The position numbers were made by a program, and so were the translations under genes. Below the pieces are notes generated by a model, which was given only the letters and a program-made list of their open reading frames with translations, searched no databases and had not been told where the DNA came from. A DNA stretch of 64,000 nt from Flavobacterium sp. ACN6 (GTDB lineage Bacteria; Bacteroidota; Bacteroidia; Flavobacteriales; Flavobacteriaceae): NCBI RefSeq assembly GCF_002304005.1, contig NZ_MRCQ01000010.1:120603-184602 (forward strand), in the 5' to 3' direction. Shown piece after piece: positions 62,042 through 64,000 of the stretch. Positions within the stretch are counted from its first letter, which is position 1. Every line of letters begins with the position of its first letter.

Positions 62042-62860
62042 ATGAAAAAAATTTTATTTATTTCGTTTTGCCTAACCTTCCTGCTTTGCAACGCCCAGAT
62101 TAATACAAACAAAAAGAAATCAGAATTGATAATTATTGGAACGGTGCATTTCCCAATAAAACAAATAAATAGTGACACCATTTATTCGGTTCTAGAAAAT
62201 CTTAAACCGGATATTATCCTCATGGAATCAGATATGACAAATTTTAATTCAGATTATACTTTTAAAAAAACGTATAATGAAAATGAATGGAATGCCGTTG
62301 TAAAATATAGAAACACCCATAAAAACACTTTATTTAGACCAATAGAATTTGAAGGAAGAAATAATTACCGAATTCAAAATGGAATTCAAAATCCAGATAT
62401 AGTTTTAAATGAAATAAATGTTCTCGATTCCCTTAACATTCTATCCGAAAAACATAAAAAAATATGGAATAGATTTATTGAATTATCAAATTCTTTAAAT
62501 GAATTAGACAATAATTCCTTAAAAGAACTCAATTCAATCTCTACAGACAATTTAGTTAAAGAAAGACAATTTTATCAATATCAAAAATTAAAAGAAATTG
62601 TAGATGAAAATAAGGAATTTGCAAAATTAAACACTGCATCAAAAGATTCCATTTCATTAAAAGAATTATACAAAAGGTATTGTTATTTCGAGGAACTGAG
62701 AAATCGAACCGTAACCGCCAATATCCTAAAATGGAAAAATAAATATCCAGATAAAAAAATTGTTGTATTAATCGGCTTTTACCACAGATACTTTTTAGTT
62801 AACGAGCTAAAATGGGATCAAGAAAAATATGCTTTTGAGTTAAAAGAATATTACAATTAA
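62042..62860 (+). CDS. Secreted TraB/ChaN/Tiki-like (EreA-type) protein
   Basis: A 272-residue exported protein (signal peptide MKKILFISFCLTFLLCNAQ). The first conserved motif is LIIIGTVHFPI (about residues 30-40), the GxxH strand shared by the TraB, ChaN, Tiki and EreA superfamily. DIILMESDMTNF with Glu follows, and the C-terminal VVLIGFYHRYFL carries the second His-containing motif; RNRTVTANIL in between matches the Arg-containing helix. Members include metalloproteases (Tiki), haem-binding ChaN and erythromycin esterase-like enzymes. Which activity applies here is unknown. The middle (about 120-200) is a long Lys/Glu-rich helical region. It stands alone. Confidence 0.7.
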   Translation: MKKILFISFCLTFLLCNAQINTNKKKSELIIIGTVHFPIKQINSDTIYSVLENLKPDIILMESDMTNFNSDYTFKKTYNENEWNAVVKYRNTHKNTLFRPIEFEGRNNYRIQNGIQNPDIVLNEINVLDSLNILSEKHKKIWNRFIELSNSLNELDNNSLKELNSISTDNLVKERQFYQYQKLKEIVDENKEFAKLNTASKDSISLKELYKRYCYFEELRNRTVTANILKWKNKYPDKKIVVLIGFYHRYFLVNELKWDQEKYAFELKEYYN

Positions 62861-62912
62861 AAAATACTGAAAATCAATAATTTAAAAACAAACAACTTTA
62901 TAAACTATTTTT

Positions 62913-63398
62913 TTATCGAATCGGATTTCTAAAAGTATATATTTTATCAACACCGACAAATGAGAAAACTAGTCCCATAAAAACCACAAGTGATCTAACC
63001 CAGTTCATCGAACTCCATTCAGATGCTAATCTTTTTAAAATTTGTGTATCTGGCAAAGGTTCGGAAAGAAACATAATATCGTTTCTTGGGTGAAAATAGA
63101 TAAAAGTAAATATATCAGCCGCCAAATAAAATAAAAAAGCAATTCCTAGATATGATCTCGACACTGGAACTTTTTTCCAATATATTATAAGTGCTAACAA
63201 AGCCAATACTTGAGTAGCTGGAGAAAATATTTGAAAAAAAGTACCTGGATTTACCGTTTTAAAAAACTGCCTCGTAGCAATTATTGAATCAGGAATATTA
63301 CTTTCATAAGCAACAGCATTTACTATTGAATTGAATATGTTTACAAAAAGGATACCGCTCGCAAAAGCTACGGAAGCCAGAAGAATAAATTTTCTCAT
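62913..63398 (-). CDS. Small four-helix membrane protein (DUF1772-like)
   Basis: A 161-residue inner-membrane protein with four hydrophobic segments, at about residues 5-25, 58-75, 82-102 and 134-152. It resembles the DUF1772 / anthrone-oxygenase-like group in having an N-terminal FASGILFVNIFNSIVNAVAYE helix with Asn and the pattern of FFKTVNPGTFF between helices 1 and 2. These proteins are usually annotated without function. The gene is convergent to the TraB-like gene, with 52 bases between the stops and no clear terminator. Confidence 0.65.
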   Translation of the reverse strand: MRKFILLASVAFASGILFVNIFNSIVNAVAYESNIPDSIIATRQFFKTVNPGTFFQIFSPATQVLALLALIIYWKKVPVSRSYLGIAFLFYLAADIFTFIYFHPRNDIMFLSEPLPDTQILKRLASEWSSMNWVRSLVVFMGLVFSFVGVDKIYTFRNPIR

Positions 63399-63942
63399 TT
63401 TTTTACCATGTTAAGATTCTACTTTGTATCACTTTAAAATTTTAGCTTTTTGACAGACTCATCAATAGCAATACCTATTAAATTACCTAAAACGTTGGGG
63501 CTCTAACCATCTTGTGTATCAAGAAAAAATCGGAGACATAGGCGCAACTGAAACAAAACTTCTTCTTTTCAGAGATTACATTATTGGTTCGGTTTCAAAC
63601 CGTTAATTACACCTACAAATTAAGCTGTTTCATTTTTACATATCTTATTCATTTACAACGATATGCGCAGATAAATATACATAATATTATAAAGCATTTC
63701 ATAAAAAAGATAATGCAACTATTTTTTCGATAAATTCAGAATTATTTCTGTACTTAAAATGGTAGAAATAAGCTGAAAATTATAAAGTCATAAAAAAAGC
63801 AGTTCGAAGAAAGTACTAAAATACTTTTTGTAGATGATCCAAAAATATGATTATAATAAATGTAGAATAAAAAGGATCAAGAACAAATCTTGGGGAGGAA
63901 ATGTCAAAATAAAATAAGAGATTTGCGCTATAAGAATTTAAG
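63399..63942. other. Intergenic region before the IS element, with possible gene remnant
   Basis: A 544-base gap. At 63469-63606 there is an open stretch of 45 codons, with no start, ending in GDIGATETKLLLFRDYIIGSVSNR (shown here in part) then TAA. Its composition is more protein-like than the surrounding AT-rich DNA and it may be the C-terminal end of a lost gene. After 63620 the sequence is A/T-rich with no recognised feature until the transposase start. One end of the IS element should lie somewhere in the last 100 bases, but I could not define its inverted repeat. Confidence 0.35.
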
Positions 63943-64000
63943 ATGGATCCTATAGAGCTTTTAAAATTTATGCTTCCTGATTTTTTAGTCGACCATTTTG
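63943..64000 (+). mobile_element. Start of an ISAon1-type transposase (3' end outside window)
   Basis: The ATG at 63943 opens a frame to the window edge encoding MDPIELLKFMLPDFLVDHF. This matches the first residues of the small N-terminal ORF of ISAon1-type transposases, which start with MxPLELLKxxLPxFLVxHF. A GGGGAGG stretch lies about 45 bases upstream. The gene and the element continue outside, so size and state cannot be judged. It marks the boundary of an insertion sequence at the end of the window. Confidence 0.6.

Overview
The window looks like chromosomal DNA of a Flavobacterium-type bacterium (Bacteroidota). The base composition is AT-rich. Several -7 boxes of the flavobacterial form TAnnTTTG are visible. 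There is a SusC/SusD pair with a hybrid two-component regulator (HTCS), and the intergenic repeats are of the kind common in flavobacteria. No rRNA, tRNA, CRISPR array, prophage or replication origin was seen. The first gene (sensor kinase) and the last (IS transposase) run off the edges.

Layout. 1-9.6 kb: the back half of a CheB/CheR/PAS-type sensor whose phosphoacceptor His is Asn; a catalase plus ferritin-like stress pair (katE, DUF892); a three-gene operon with overlapping ends (glycosyltransferase, UDP-galactopyranose mutase, GH1-like hydrolase); two tiny low-complexity proteins, one Lys-rich and one Asp/Glu-rich; a small lipoprotein. 9.6-16.8 kb: a redox cluster (LysR regulator divergent from an unknown protein and a quinone oxidoreductase; aldehyde dehydrogenase, ABM monooxygenase and DJ-1/PfpI protein; Crp/Fnr regulator) and an orphan MreB.

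17-55 kb: a large glycan utilisation locus, all on the minus strand. The proximal operon, read from about 34.3 kb down to 17 kb, encodes inositol oxygenase, GH2 (LacZ-like), an HGSNAT/DUF5009-like membrane acetyltransferase, an SSS symporter, GH28, GH51, GH2, GH27 and GH95. Next to it lie the HTCS regulator, a lipoprotein metallophosphoesterase, a DUF4861 protein, an unknown secreted protein, two GH92 alpha-mannosidases, SusD, SusC and a GH89 alpha-N-acetylglucosaminidase. The same 14-base sequence (AAACATGGATAATT), preceded 20-21 bases away by another ATGGA, lies 72-80 bases upstream of both the inositol oxygenase and susC starts, 41-43 bases from a -7-like box. It is a good candidate HTCS operator joining the two halves into one regulon.

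The enzyme set suggests how the locus may work. GH92, GH27, GH51, GH95, GH2 and GH28 could strip mannose, galactose, arabinose, fucose and uronic acid. The HGSNAT-like protein plus GH89 matches the two-step removal of alpha-glucosamine (N-acetylation, then hydrolysis) known from heparan sulfate breakdown. The SSS symporter and inositol oxygenase could take up myo-inositol and oxidise it to glucuronate. Together this fits an inositol-bearing plant glycan or glycolipid head group, such as a glycosyl inositol phosphoceramide or the GPI anchor of an arabinogalactan protein. That is an inference, not a demonstrated function.

55-64 kb: a membrane hybrid histidine kinase, a DUF2867 NAD(P)-binding protein paired with an SDR lacking the catalytic Tyr, a short secreted unknown, a secreted beta-helix protein, a secreted TraB/Tiki-like protein, a small four-helix membrane protein, and the first codons of an ISAon1-type transposase. 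The gaps inside the glycan locus are filled with different families of inverted repeats, the most ordered being seven alternating 20-base palindromes at 34456-34881.
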